Positions 1 through 10,099 of a stretch of DNA of 64,000 bases are shown here, one piece after another. The notes under the pieces are model-generated. The model was given only the letters and a program-made list of their open reading frames with translations. It did not search any database and had not been told where the DNA came from. How positions within the stretch are numbered: position 1 is the stretch's first letter; the number at the start of each line of letters is the position of its first letter. The position numbers and the translations under genes are program-made. Source of the stretch: Blastomussa wellsi (lineage: Eukaryota > Cnidaria > Anthozoa > Scleractinia > Plerogyridae). The stretch lies in NCBI GenBank assembly GCA_947652115.1, contig OX393572.1:14519362-14583361 (forward strand), written 5' to 3'.

Positions 1-138
1 GGTTGCCGTCGTCGCCACCCTTCAATCACGTTTGTTATATGGTTTTTGCTGGAACGAACAGAAAAACTATTCCGCATTCAGTCCACCATTTCGTTGCGAA
101 ACAAGGATTGACAACTCCAACAATTCATTTTCAATACT

Positions 139-700
139 GATGATGAGCAATACCGACATAAACAACAACGGACCGCCAAACCAACATTCAGATAATGAAG
201 ACAACTCTACTCTTGAAACCATTGTCATCATAAACTGTGTTCTTAATGTTCCACTTCAACTTTCGAAAAACCGTTTCGTAGAGAGCATGCTTGGATGATG
301 ATCAGCCATCGCTGCGCATCAATTTCTGGCTGTTCACTATCACATGAGATATGCTACTTTAGTGACTGAATCTCGCGTTATATACACTGTAGTAACTATA
401 TAGTTGGCAACCGTGCCTGGAACGAGAATGTCTTTTTTGGGGCGATGTAGCAGCTTTCCTAACATATAATGTGATTGGTTTGATACCCGAGCCTTAAACA
501 AAAGACTCAACAATTGAAACAATGACTTTGTCTTGAAAACAAGAGAGGCTGCTTACAATAACAAACAAAAGTAGTTATGGAGAGCTGCTACACTACCCGC
601 TTTTTTGCAATACAAGTCGACATACCATGATTGAAGGCGTCGACATAAGTTACAAATTCACGCCTGCCTGAACAGGCAGTACAAAGTTGTGATTAACAGT
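139..700 (+). pseudogene. Broken class A GPCR copy
   Basis: The first 45 codons match the N-terminus of the intact neighbours (MMSNTDINNNG, then NCVLNVPL), but the reading jumps from TM1 directly to the TM2/TM3 loop (LSKNRFVESMLG) and stops at about 296. From about 300 the DNA resumes similarity at the TM3/ICL2 region (the DNA for HYHMRYATLVTESR is at about 338-380) in a disrupted frame, and a trace of the third intracellular loop is visible near 640-690. Internal deletions have removed TM1-TM2 and TM5-TM7. No functional receptor can be made. It is the most decayed member at the left edge. Confidence 0.8.
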
Positions 701-1320
701 CCTCAGGGAAAAGACAGCATGCTACTTTAATTTTTATTTATAACACTTTCTCTGTTAACCAAACAGCTCCAAATGGAAGAAAACGGCCAATATAACGTAC
801 GTTTCACTGCATTCATAAGGATTGTAACGCGTAAATATAATGCTCATCCTTAAATTAAAGTTCAGTTTGATTTTGTTTCCAGTGGTATTGTTTGTTACAC
901 TGTGTGAACCGCAAGTAACCCTCAGATGAATGTTTCTCCGCCCGAGGTCATCAGTTGGGTGCTTGATAAATAAGGCAAACCAATGCAAGCATGTATTGTC
1001 ATTGAATAATGCAAGAAAATTTCCAATTTAAAATGCGCAGTTTATAAAAAGGCGTTCAATCAAAAGCTCTTCGGCATATATTTATATTGCAAAACCAATT
1101 CTTATAATGCCCATTTCTCAAACCAATTCACCGAAGGAAGCGACAATCAGAATCGCACTGTTTTATAAAATGAACTAACGTTAAGCTGGTGGCGTCGTCT
1201 CCACTCTTTAATCAGGTGTTATAAGCTTTTTGCTGGAGCTAAAAGGAAAAATATTCAATCCACTTTTTTGCTGACAAACAAGGATTGACGATTCTTACGC
1301 AGAGTTCATATCCAACATTG

Positions 1321-2244
1321 ATGATGAACAATACCGAAATAAACAACAACGGATCGGTAGAAAATCGTTCAGAAAATGAAGGCAACTCTACTCCTGAAAC
1401 TATTGTCATTATAAACTGTGTTCTTAATGCTCCACTGATGCTCATATCCATTCTGGGCAACGCTTTGGTATTGGCCGCCATCATAACAACTCCTTCCATT
1501 CGCTCAACTTCAATGACTATGCTCTGCAGTCTCGCTGTTTCAGATCTTCTTGTTGGATGTATTGCACAACCGCTTTATATTGCTAGCGAACTTTCGAAAA
1601 ACCTTTTCGTACGACAAGTTTCCATAACGATTGGGCCTTGTTTATGCGGGGTTTCTCTCTTGACAATGACAGCCATCACTCTGGATCGATTTCTGGCTCT
1701 TCACTATCACATGAGATATGCGACTTTAGTGACTGAATCTCGCGTTAAATATACTTTAATAATTATATGGTTAACGTGCTTAACTTCACCGGCCATATTG
1801 TTTTTAAATGAACGTGTACATAGCTTCCTTATTGGAGTTGCTGTTGTCATTTGCCTTACAATTTCCACATTTTCTTACGTCAGAATTTATCTCACTGTTC
1901 GTCGACATCAGTTACAAATTCATGCTCAAAAACTGGCAGTGCAAAGTTCCAACGCTGAAAATAGCTTACAACATGTAAACGTAGTGCGATTCAAAAGAAG
2001 TGCAATGAATACTTTTGTGTTCTATATAGCTTTAATTTTATGTTATTTTCCAATGTATGTCTTCATAACTAACCATGGAACCTATGATAACGATTGGCAA
2101 ACAGAATGGGACTTTGTTTTCATTTTAGTATTTAGTAACTCGACTATCAATCCATTTTTGTATTGCTGGCGCCTTCGCGAGCTTCGAACGGCAGTTGTAA
2201 AGACAGCAAGGCAGATGTTATGTAAACAAACAGAAAAAAACTAG
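1321..2244 (+). CDS. Class A (rhodopsin-family) GPCR, intact copy 1
   Basis: A single-exon seven-transmembrane receptor of about 307 residues. I chose the ATG at 1321 (MMNNTEINNN) because it aligns with the starts of the other copies; the frame is open further upstream but without an ATG. Landmarks are an N-glycosylation site NST before TM1, GNALVLAA in TM1, LAVSDLL in TM2, DRFLALHYHMRY at the end of TM3 (DRF in place of DRY), CYFPMY in TM6 (no CWxP tryptophan) and NPFLYCWR in TM7. There is no cysteine at the usual TM3 start position and the second extracellular loop is very short. The proline normally found in TM5 is also absent. These losses recall the melanocortin/adenosine/cannabinoid group, but the ligand cannot be named. 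A short basic C-tail ends KQTEKN. Confidence 0.92.
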   Translation: MMNNTEINNNGSVENRSENEGNSTPETIVIINCVLNAPLMLISILGNALVLAAIITTPSIRSTSMTMLCSLAVSDLLVGCIAQPLYIASELSKNLFVRQVSITIGPCLCGVSLLTMTAITLDRFLALHYHMRYATLVTESRVKYTLIIIWLTCLTSPAILFLNERVHSFLIGVAVVICLTISTFSYVRIYLTVRRHQLQIHAQKLAVQSSNAENSLQHVNVVRFKRSAMNTFVFYIALILCYFPMYVFITNHGTYDNDWQTEWDFVFILVFSNSTINPFLYCWRLRELRTAVVKTARQMLCKQTEKN

Positions 2245-2891
2245 AAATTATAATCTCGCTAAAACAGGAAATATTAACAGAATACAACAATAATTTTCGT
2301 TGTTGCCTCGGCTATCAGTTCGTTCAAGTCGTTAGCTCAAAATTTGTGGAGAATTGTAGATAAAATGAACTATTAACGATACTGGCTGTGAATCGAGGTA
2401 CACCAAAATGTTTTCCGCTGTTCCTGTGCAAGATGGCATATTTTAATATTTCTTTAATCTATTCGTCACAGTCACAGCCACTGCCTGCCACTGTCTGTAA
2501 AGGGCAAATATAATTAAAGTTTAATATGATTTTTTCTTTCTTCCTAAACCCTCTGAGCCGCAAGCAAATCGTAGATGAATGTTTTTTTCGTCTCGGTGAT
2601 CAGGAGGACGCTTGATGAATCATAATGCCAATCTTAACAGCAACCCGTGCGGCCATTTGGGACAAACATAAGACGAATGGTGATTAAAATATCAATAGGA
2701 CAAGTTAATTAGAATCGCAGTCTGTTTTATAAAATGAACTCAGCTGTGTCATTTTCGCACCATTGGAATCGTCTCCACTCTTCGAACAGTTTTGTTATAA
2801 GCTTTCCGTTAGAAGAAAAAGAAAAATTATTTAATTCACTTTTGGCTGGAAAACAAGGTTTGAAAACTCTAAGAATTCATATTCGACGTCG

Positions 2892-3480
2892 ATGACGAGC
2901 AATACACAACGAATCGACAGAGCATAAAGACCACTTTACTCTTGAAAGTATTGTCATCATAAAACTGTGTTCTCAATGTTCCACTGATGTTCAACAAGAG
3001 AAACCGTCTCCTAGATCGATTGTACCCCAGCAAGACTCCAAAAACATTAGCGCGTTCTAAGAGAAATAGAGGGAATGTAGGCGACGTTTTCGTTTCAAAA
3101 TTGTTTTATTATCACCTGCTTTCAAGCTTGAAGTGTGTCTGAGTAATGACGTCACTTGCGCTTGCGCGCTTCGCTATGCGCAGCTAAAGCGTCCAATAAA
3201 AAGGCTTGCGTGCTGCGCATGTATTCGCACGCAGTTTCTTTGATTCCTTATTAGGACTGAATACTCGTGCGATTTTGTTAACAATTCGTATGATTTCAGA
3301 CAGAATTGGACTCTACACCATTCAGTCCATCAGAATGGAACTTTGCTTTCACTGCAGTATTCATGAACTCGTCCATCAATCCATTTTTGTATTGCTGGCC
3401 TCTCCGCGAGCTTCGAACGGCAGTTGTAAAGACAACAAGGCAGATGTTATGTAACAAACAGAAAACTAAACACTGTTTAC
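2892..3480 (+). pseudogene. Broken class A GPCR copy with internal insertion
   Basis: The leader at 2700-2890 matches other copies. The N-terminal coding part (from the ATG at about 2892) has a frameshift and breaks off after the TM1 start near 2990. About 310 bases of unrelated DNA follow, including a GTGACGTCA-like GC-rich patch near 3145-3180. Receptor sequence resumes at about 3310 with the end of extracellular loop 3, TM7 and the C-tail (NSSINPFLYCW, then LRELRTAVVKT). Everything from TM1 to TM6 is gone. The 3' flank is shared with the intact copy at 6047-6970. Confidence 0.82.
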
Positions 3481-3888
3481 AGAATATAGCGAGACAACAA
3501 ACGTTATTTAATTCGGGAAGAAAGCGGAGGAAATCGAGCCTGCTAAGTTAGTCTTTCAGTTGGAGTTGTTACCTCTGTGTTTTGAAGAACGGTAAACTAT
3601 AAGATATAAACGACGCTGCCAGAATCAGAAAGTGCCCTGAAATGTTTTCCCGTGAGATGTTAAAAGATAACCAGTCGTGACTGAGAATTTCATGCTGGAA
3701 AAACTTTTCTTTTTTAATTTTTACTTTAATATTTCGTCTGTCATGAAATTTAAACGAGAACCAAAAAGAGAAAAGGTGCCACTATTCCGGCAGTACATAC
3801 CATCGTATGAACAAGCGATTTTTTTCCACAAAATGCGTAGATTAAACTCATTGTTACGTATGTTAATGTTTATCTGAAATGACAGTGT

Positions 3889-4140
3889 CCCGGCTGATAG
3901 AACGGTTATCGTAAAACAGGACCAAAACCAAAGTAATACATCTGACCAACAACAATGGACACAGTCTGTCATGTGAACCAACACGAAGCAAATTTATGTA
4001 GCCGTCACAAAGCGCGGGAAAACGTGCGCGAGCGAGTCAAGATTGGTTCTCATTGGCTAATTTTCTCAACCAATCACTAAGCCCAAAGCAAAGGCGAATT
4101 ACCTTCGATACTCACATGAAAACCGCTCTATATCGTGTTT
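3889..4140 (-). repeat. CCAAT-rich interspersed repeat, copy 1
   Basis: This is a roughly 250-bp non-coding element with several ATTGG/CCAATCA words and the phrase AAAGCGCGGGAAAACGTGC. Related copies lie at 7614-7905 in the same orientation and at 47397-47662 and 51345-51545 in the opposite orientation. The copies at 3889 and 7614 occupy the same position in two GPCR units, so the insertion predates that duplication. Confidence 0.6.
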
Positions 4141-4682
4141 TGGCCGGGAGTTGGCTTTGACCGTGCTTTATAATTATTATCTTACAATTAGACGGACAAA
4201 AAACACCAAAACTGATGAAAGAAAAGAAATATCAAATAAAAAGAAAAAGACGACTAAAGATTCAACATATCACAAGAATGTAACGTTGGACTTCTTGACA
4301 CCCTTTCACAAAATCAAATTTGATAAACTTTAATTGGCTATATAATTTGGAAACAAGGAAAAAGGACTTTCTTTAATCAGTCGGAGCACTTTCTAAATAA
4401 GTTTGTCTCCAGCTGCTTCTTTTTTCAAAACATATGAATGAACACTGACTCGAAGAAACGGAACTTGAAGAAAAACGGAAGTAATAACACATTGTCTGTT
4501 TTGTCTGTCTGTATGTCTATTATCACCTAACAGTGTAAGCAAATTTCCATCCAAAAAGGTGTAGTGTATTACTAAAAGTTTAATCAAACACTGTTTGAGT
4601 TATATTGATATGTTAGATAATGAACACAATTCACAAAAGCCAACAGGAAATATTAATATAGAATCGCGGTCTTTCATCTTCA

Positions 4683-5519
4683 CATCCATCACATGTCAAG
4701 AATTCCATTCCTTATTCTCATTTTCTTAGACTTCGCCGTCTTTGTAGTGATGACTCTGATTTTTCCTTAAAATCAGAGAAAATGTGCAATTTCTTCGACA
4801 AACGCGGCTATCCTGCTTCTGTTGTTCAAGCGGGCCATCAGCGCGCCCAACAAATTGATCGACAGTTAGCACTACAAACGTCACAGAGAGAAAACAACGA
4901 TAGAATCCCATTCACCCTCACATTTCACCCTCACAACCACGCAGTTAAATCCATCATCCTCAAAAACTTTAAATTACTTCAAAATGATCCCGACACTGGT
5001 AGAATCTTTTCGCAACCGCCATTAATTTTATTCAAACGCGACAAAAACATAGGTAACTTTTTAGTTAGAAGTGCATTTCAAACTAGTGATCAACCCGGAA
5101 CTTTTAAATGCGCTCGCGCACGATGCAAAACATGCCCTTTCATTCACAACGTTGACAAAATATCGGGACCCAAGCTATCTATCAAAATCACTGATCATTT
5201 CACCTGTACCTCAGCCAATGCCATCTACTGCATAACTTGCACTCTTTGCAAAAAGTTGTACATCGGCGAAACAGGGAGACGACTTGGCGACCGATTCCGA
5301 GAACACCTTCGTGACGTAGAGAAAGACGACAAAAATGCATCGAAACCGGACGCGAGACACTTCAATCTCCCAAATCAGTCTAAGCAACATATGGCAGTCT
5401 GCGGTCTTTCCCTTCACCAAGGAAACACGGAAAGCCGTAAAAGTCTAGAACAAAAATTTATTTTTCAAATCGGCACTCTTAATCCTCACGGTATCAACGA
5501 ACGCTTTTCATTCAACTAA
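4683..5519 (+). pseudogene. Penelope polyprotein C-terminus with GIY-YIG nuclease domain
   Basis: The open frame runs without an initiating start from about 4683 to the stop at 5517-5519; the ATG at 4782 is internal. The beginning (NSIPYSHFLRLRRLCSDDSD) is the typical end of the PLE reverse transcriptase thumb region, followed by FFDKRGYP. A CxxC-like motif (CARARCKTC) comes next, then the GIY-YIG endonuclease core: AIYCITC, then KLYIGETGRRLGDRFREHL with the Y...YIG pair and the catalytic-type arginine, and later a conserved EQKFI with the glutamate. In PLEs this nuclease nicks the target for reverse transcription. Only this tail remains, so the copy cannot transpose by itself, though the frame is still open. 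Confidence 0.88.
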
Positions 5520-5609
5520 TTTATTCCGTTGTTTTCACGTTATCAGGCACCAGCCAATAGCGAAGCTCCATCTTTCTGTATATAAAAAACACACGACCCA
5601 CAATTCCTT

Positions 5610-5657
5610 GATTCGCTCCGACGAAGGGCTAACGCTCGAAACGTCAGCAATTGAATC
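5610..5657 (+). ncRNA. Hammerhead-ribozyme-like motif of the PLE 3' end (copy A)
   Basis: Helix I is GATTC (5610-5614) paired with GAATC (5653-5657). Between them come CCGACGA, a stem II of GGGC with GCTC, then GAAAC and GTC. These are the conserved hammerhead boxes, except that the second base of the first box is C instead of U. Stem III is only AC/GT with no loop, as known for small hammerhead variants associated with PLEs that are thought to work as dimers. Activity is not shown by the sequence. Confidence 0.6.
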
Positions 5658-5791
5658 TCTTTACGGGTGGCCAATTGACATTATCAACCCAGTTGATAAA
5701 ACCAAATTATATTTCAGAAAATGTTCCGAGCTTTGTTGTTTACCGACAGAGCAGGCAACTCCACTTTTTAATCAGTTTAGTTTTTTAATCA

Positions 5792-5941
5792 TATAATTTG
5801 GTGAAAACTTCGGAATAGGGCTTCGACGAAGGGCTACCGCTCGAAACAATTGACATTATCAACCCAGTTGATGAAACCAAATTATATTGTTATACTTCCC
5901 ACCGACGCAGCACCACAGTTTCTTCAGAAACTTACCCGCTC
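5792..5941 (+). mobile_element. Solo Penelope-element end with 14-bp target duplication
   Basis: The 150-bp insert is flanked by exact copies of TAGTTTTTTAATCA (5778-5791 and 5942-5955). It contains the PLE words GACGAAGGGCTACCGCTCGA, ATCAACCCAGTTGAT and CCACCGACGCAGCACCAC. The last matches the end of the solo copy at 52554-52794. The hammerhead motif is broken: GAAAC is followed by AATTG and the GTC cleavage triplet is missing. It lies about 100 bases before the start codon of the GPCR at 6047. Confidence 0.78.
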
Positions 5942-6046
5942 TAGTTTTTTAATCAGTTTTTTCCGCAAAGGAAACGTATTTAGCGGACTCTCAGATTTGG
6001 CTGCAAAACAAGAATTTACAACTGAAAAAGTTCATATTCAACGCTG

Positions 6047-6970
6047 ATGACGAGCAATACCGACAAAAACAACAACGAATCGATAGACCATCATTCAGAC
6101 AATGAAGGCAACTCTATTCCTGAAACTATTGTCATCATAAACTGTGTTCTTAATGCTCCACTGATGCTCATATCCATTCTGGGCAACGCTTTGGTATTGG
6201 CCGCCATAATAAGAACTCCTTCCATTCGCTCAGCTTCAATGATCATGCTCTGCAGTCTCGCTTTTTCGGATCTTCTTGTTGCCCTCATTGCTCAACCACT
6301 GTATATTTCTTTTCAACTAATCAACATTCGTTTCGTGGAACATGCTTGGAGAATGACAGGACCTTCGTTATGTGGAGTTTCTCTCTTGACAATAACAGCC
6401 ATCACTGTGGATCGATTTCTGGCTCTTCACTATCACATGAGATATGCGACTTTAGTGACTACATCCCGCGTTAAATATACTTTGGTAATGATATTTTTGA
6501 TTGGATGTCTTCCACCTGGAGTGTTCGTTTGGAATGAACGTGTGTACAGCTCTTGCTTGGGTGCTTCGACTGTCATTTGTCTTATAATTTCCACATTTTC
6601 TTACACCAGAATTTATCTGATTGTTCGCAAGCATCAGTCACAAATCAACGCCCAGCAACAGGCAATACAAGGTTCCCATGCTGAAAATAACCTAAACATG
6701 GCGCGATTCAAAAGAAGTGCAGTAAACACTTTCGTGTTCTTCATAGCTTTATTTTTATGTTATTTTCCGATGTATATTGTATTGACCATTCATGGATCCG
6801 GAATCTCGGGTATAGACTGGAAACCTGAATGGCGATTCGCCATGATTGCAGTATTCGTGAACTCGTCCATCAATCCATTTTTGTATTGCTGGCGTCTTCG
6901 CGAGCTTCGAACGGCAGTTGTAAAGACAGCAAGGCAGATGCTGTTGTGTAAACAAACAGAAGTAAACTAG
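6047..6970 (+). CDS. Class A (rhodopsin-family) GPCR, intact copy 2
   Basis: A single-exon receptor of 307 residues, starting MTSNTDKNNN at an ATG homologous to the other copies. TM1 has GNALVLAAI, TM2 LAFSDLLVA, TM3 ends DRFLALHYHMRYATLVT, TM6 has LCYFPMYI and TM7 SSINPFLYCWR. The N-terminus carries the NST-like position changed to NSIP, so that glycosylation site is lost. As in its paralogues, there is no TM3-start cysteine and no TM5 proline. The leader differs from the paralogues because two PLE insertions interrupt it (4671-5718 and 5792-5941), which may have changed its promoter or 5' UTR. The ligand is unknown; the product is expected at the plasma membrane, coupling to a G protein. 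Confidence 0.92.
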   Translation: MTSNTDKNNNESIDHHSDNEGNSIPETIVIINCVLNAPLMLISILGNALVLAAIIRTPSIRSASMIMLCSLAFSDLLVALIAQPLYISFQLINIRFVEHAWRMTGPSLCGVSLLTITAITVDRFLALHYHMRYATLVTTSRVKYTLVMIFLIGCLPPGVFVWNERVYSSCLGASTVICLIISTFSYTRIYLIVRKHQSQINAQQQAIQGSHAENNLNMARFKRSAVNTFVFFIALFLCYFPMYIVLTIHGSGISGIDWKPEWRFAMIAVFVNSSINPFLYCWRLRELRTAVVKTARQMLLCKQTEVN

Positions 6971-7613
6971 ACACTATCTTCCTTGAAACAAAATATACTG
7001 ACAACAAGCGCTATTGTTTGTTCGGGTCGGCTAAGTTAGTCTTGCAAGTTGTTTCCACTGTAGTTTGAAAAAAGATAAACTATAAACAAAATATAAACGA
7101 CACTGCCAGCATCAAGTGCCCTGAAATGATTTCCCGTGAGATGTTGAAAGATCACCAGTCGTGACCGAGAATTTCATGCAAGAAATGCTACTTATATTAT
7201 ATAAACTGCAGTGCTTCATAAGGATTTTTGAGCCACACGTGTAAGATTACGATAATTTTACGCGTGATGATATCAACGACTTCACGTTTGATAGCACTTT
7301 GGAAATCCAGAATCCTTTGGTAATATTCGGAAACGTTCGTGTGACCTTCGGACAACATTCTTAGAATCTTCGGCAATCTTCGGAAAATGGTCGGAAATCT
7401 TAAGAAAATTGGCAAAAACTTCGTCAAAACATGTTTTTAAAATACACAAAATAATACATGGTTTCTCGTACATATGAAATTTATCTTCTCGGGTTCGCTG
7501 CCCTCACTCGTGAGAAATATCGAGTTGAACACTCGAAGAGAAATCTAATATCTCTGCACACCCATGTATTATTCTATATTAACTCCCTGTTACGTATTTT
7601 AGTGTTCAAATGA

Positions 7614-7905
7614 AGTGTCAGGGCTGATCGAGCGGTTTTCAACTGAGCATCGCGAAACCAAATCGAAAGCAATCATTCTGACCAATCACAGTAGACACAG
7701 TCAATCCAGAGAGCCAATCAAAACACTAAACGAAAATAGATGTAGCCGTCACAAAGCGCAGGAAAACGTGCACGAGCGAGTTAAGACTAGTTCTCATTGG
7801 TTAAGAAAGTGGCAAGAGTTTTCTTAACCAATCACTAAGCGTTGCAATTGAAAACCAAAGCAAACGCGAATTACCTTCGACATTCAAAAGAAAAGTGCCT
7901 TATAC
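7614..7905 (-). repeat. CCAAT-rich interspersed repeat, copy 2
   Basis: It is homologous to 3889-4140 and occupies the same place downstream of a GPCR unit (ACAAAGCGCAGGAAAACGTG and TTCTTAACCAATCACTAAGC are recognisable). It carries no coding potential. It is somewhat longer than copy 1 because of indels. Confidence 0.6.
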
Positions 7906-8520
7906 CGTTTTTTGCAAGTATGGCCGGCTGCAGGCTTTCAACTTCCTATATTATCTTAAAATTGGAAGAAAAAACAACACCAAAATTGGTGAAAGAACAG
8001 AATATCAAATAAAAAGAAAAAGATGACTGAAGATCTTTTTAGAAAATATACTCGAAGATTTAGTGGCATTTGGAAATAATAATTTGGAAACAGGGAAAAG
8101 GGAATTTCGATAATCTGTTGGGGAACTGTCCAATTAACTTCGTCTCCAGCTATTTTTTAAAAAAATGTATAAATGATTACTGACTCGAAGAAAGCTGTTT
8201 TCTTTTCCTTTCGGTCACCACTGGGGAGCTTGATGAAAAACGGAAGCAATAACCTCGGACCTTTTCATTTGTGATATAATATTTTTTCTCTTTTGTCATC
8301 ATGACAATAAACACATTGTCTGTCTGTCACGCTGCCTATCACTGAATAATATAATGCAATTTCAATCTACAAAGGTGCAGTGTGTTACTGGAAGTTTAAA
8401 GAAGTTTAAAGCCAATTCTTATAAAGTCAATTTCGCGATAAACCAGTGTCCGTAAATTGGTAACCAACACAATTCACAAAAGCCAACAGGAAGAATTAAT
8501 TTAGAATCACAGTCTTTTTG

Positions 8521-8760
8521 AAAATGTTTCGAGCTTTGTTGTTTACACAGTGTAGGGAGCTTCTCCACTTTTTAATCAGTTTTCACCGTAATATTATTTT
8601 CGCTGGAACACAAAGGGAAATTATTTAACACGCTATCAGATTTGGCTGCAAAACAAGGATTGACAAGTGAAAAAATTTCATATCCAACGTTGATGAGGAA
8701 TAATACCGTCAAAAACGGCAACCATTCGGTAGATCTGCACACCAGACCGTGAAGACAACT
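8521..8760 (+). pseudogene. Relic GPCR leader and N-terminus
   Basis: The stretch repeats the leader found before the copy at 6047 (GAAAATGTTTCGAGCTTTG, then CCACTTTTTAATCAG) and continues into a start-like ATGAGGAATAATACC near 8693, which reads about 17 codons and stops. A second, shorter leader then begins at about 8761 and leads to the intact copy. The arrangement looks like an unequal crossover within the leader region. Confidence 0.6.
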
Positions 8761-8829
8761 AAAATATTCAGTCCAATTTTTTGGCTGAAACAAGGATTGA
8801 CAACTCCAACAATTCATAGTTGAACGTTG

Positions 8830-9744
8830 ATGATGAGCAATACCAACATAAACAACAACGGATCGTCAGACCATCGTTCAGACAACGAAGCCAACTCTAC
8901 TCCTGAAAATATTGTCATCATAAACTGTGTTCTTAATGCTCCACTGATGCTCACATCCATTCTGGGCAACGCTTTGGTATTGGCCGCCATAATAAGAACT
9001 CCTTCCATTCGCTCAACTTCAATGATTATGCTCTGCAGCCTCGCTGTTTCAGACCTTCTTGTTGGAGTTATTGCTCAACCGATTCATATTGCTTTTCAAC
9101 TTACGAAAAACACTTTTACGGAACATGCTTGGAGGATGACTGGGCCTTCTTTATGCGGGGTTTCTCTCATGACAATTACAGTCATCACTGTGGATCGATT
9201 TCTGGCTCTTCACTATCACATGAGATATGCTACTTTAGTGACTGAATCCCGCGTTAAATATACCTTGGTAATTACATGGTTGGTAAACCTATCTGCCTCA
9301 GCGTTCGTTTATTGGAATACACGTCTACATGTCATTCTTTCAGGAACTGTTACTATCATTTTTCTAACAATTTCCACATTTTTTAACATCAGAATTTATC
9401 GAATAGCTCGTCAGCATCAGTTACAAATACACGCTCAGCAACAAGCAGTGCAAAGCACCAATGCTGAAAATAACTTAAACATGGCGCGATTAAATAGAAG
9501 TGCAATGAACATTTTCGTGCTCTTCGTAGCTTTAATTTTATGTTATTTTCCGATGTACGTTTTATTAACTATCCATGGAAAGTCTGGCAGGGTTTGGCGA
9601 ACAGAATGGGAATTTGCTATCACTGTAGTATTCATGAATTCGTCCATCAATCCATTTTTGTATTGCTGGCGTATTCGCGAACTTCGAACGGCAGTTGTAA
9701 AGACAGCAAGGCAGATGTTATGTAGACTAACAGAGGAAAACTAG
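8830..9744 (+). CDS. Class A (rhodopsin-family) GPCR, intact copy 3
   Basis: A single-exon receptor of about 304 residues. Two ATGs stand at 8830 and 8833 (MMSNTNINNNG), either of which may serve as start. Motifs are NST before TM1, GNALVLAA (TM1), LAVSDLLVG (TM2), DRFLALHYHMRYATLVT (end of TM3), LCYFPMYV (TM6) and SSINPFLYCWR (TM7). Extracellular loop 2 is very short with no cysteine, and TM5 (VTIIFLTISTFFNIRIY) has no proline. These features fit the melanocortin/adenosine-like branch of class A, but the ligand is not predictable. The C-tail is RLTEEN. TM4-TM5 and extracellular loop 3 are the regions that differ most from the other copies, which suggests diverged ligand contacts. Confidence 0.92.
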   Translation: MMSNTNINNNGSSDHRSDNEANSTPENIVIINCVLNAPLMLTSILGNALVLAAIIRTPSIRSTSMIMLCSLAVSDLLVGVIAQPIHIAFQLTKNTFTEHAWRMTGPSLCGVSLMTITVITVDRFLALHYHMRYATLVTESRVKYTLVITWLVNLSASAFVYWNTRLHVILSGTVTIIFLTISTFFNIRIYRIARQHQLQIHAQQQAVQSTNAENNLNMARLNRSAMNIFVLFVALILCYFPMYVLLTIHGKSGRVWRTEWEFAITVVFMNSSINPFLYCWRIRELRTAVVKTARQMLCRLTEEN

Positions 9745-9977
9745 AAACCATTTTATTTCTGAACGAAAAATGTAAACGAGACAGCTGAAATCGCTCTTTC
9801 ATTTCAATATAGTTTTACAACTCAAGCTGTAAGCTCTTGAAAATCGAAAAAGTTGAGGTCTGGTCGCTTTTTGGAATCATTTTCACCTGTTTTGCTTTCG
9901 TCGTGTCTTTAGTCCCCTGAACCTCGTCCTGATGCTCTAAAATAGTTACCAGGCTTTCACGCACGAACAATTCGAAA

Positions 9978-10077
9978 CTAGGCTATTGAGAACACTCGAG
10001 AAATATTGAAAACACTCACCCGCGGCTCGTGTTATCTACATTTCCCTCGTGTTCTCAACTGGCTTAGGCTTCTATAT
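9978..10077. repeat. Small palindromic element
   Basis: The left arm CTAGGCTATTGAGAACAC and the right arm GTGTTCTCAACTGGCTTAG are imperfect reverse complements, with TCGAGAAA/TTTCCCTCG inside the arms. This is a foldback or MITE-like repeat between the last GPCR and the nup160 exons. Confidence 0.55.
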
Positions 10078-10099
10078 TTGTTAAATAATTACCGCCTAC

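Larger units (their letters stand above)
4671..5718 (+). mobile_element. 5'-truncated Penelope-like retroelement
   Basis: Its insertion limits can be read by comparison with the empty sister site at about 8505-8530. There GAATCACAGTCTTT runs straight into TTGAAAATGTTTCGAG, whereas here about 1,045 bases separate the two halves. The element carries the end of the polyprotein (RT tail plus GIY-YIG nuclease) and a 3' tail with a hammerhead-like motif and the small palindrome ATCAACCCAGTTGAT. It has lost the reverse transcriptase domain, so it is a dead copy. It sits in the leader of the GPCR copy at 6047. Confidence 0.85.
1..9760 (+). repeat. Tandem GPCR gene array with duplicated flanks
   Basis: Five GPCR units lie head to tail, each with a similar leader (tail of about 150 bases ending in a GATGATGAGCAATACC-like start region) and related 3' flanks. 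The flank 3470-4670 matches 6970-8520 in order, including the shared words around GTGCCCTGAAATG and TTTCCCGTGAGATG and a shared inserted repeat. The array therefore grew by segmental duplication of units about 3 kb long, not by retrotransposition of coding sequence alone. Copies have since decayed by internal deletion, insertion and stop codons. Confidence 0.85.

Noticed and set aside
1285..1320. Upstream extension of the first intact GPCR by 12 codons
   Set aside because: The frame is open but has no ATG there; the paralogues start at the position equivalent to 1321.
5198..5420. GIY-YIG nuclease as an independent host gene
   Set aside because: It is preceded in frame by a PLE reverse transcriptase tail and followed by the PLE 3' end, and has defined insertion limits.
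9900..9950. A possible further nup160 exon after an acceptor-like TTTTAG on the minus strand
   Set aside because: In the phase required it stops after nine codons, and it has no similarity to the Nup160 C-terminus.
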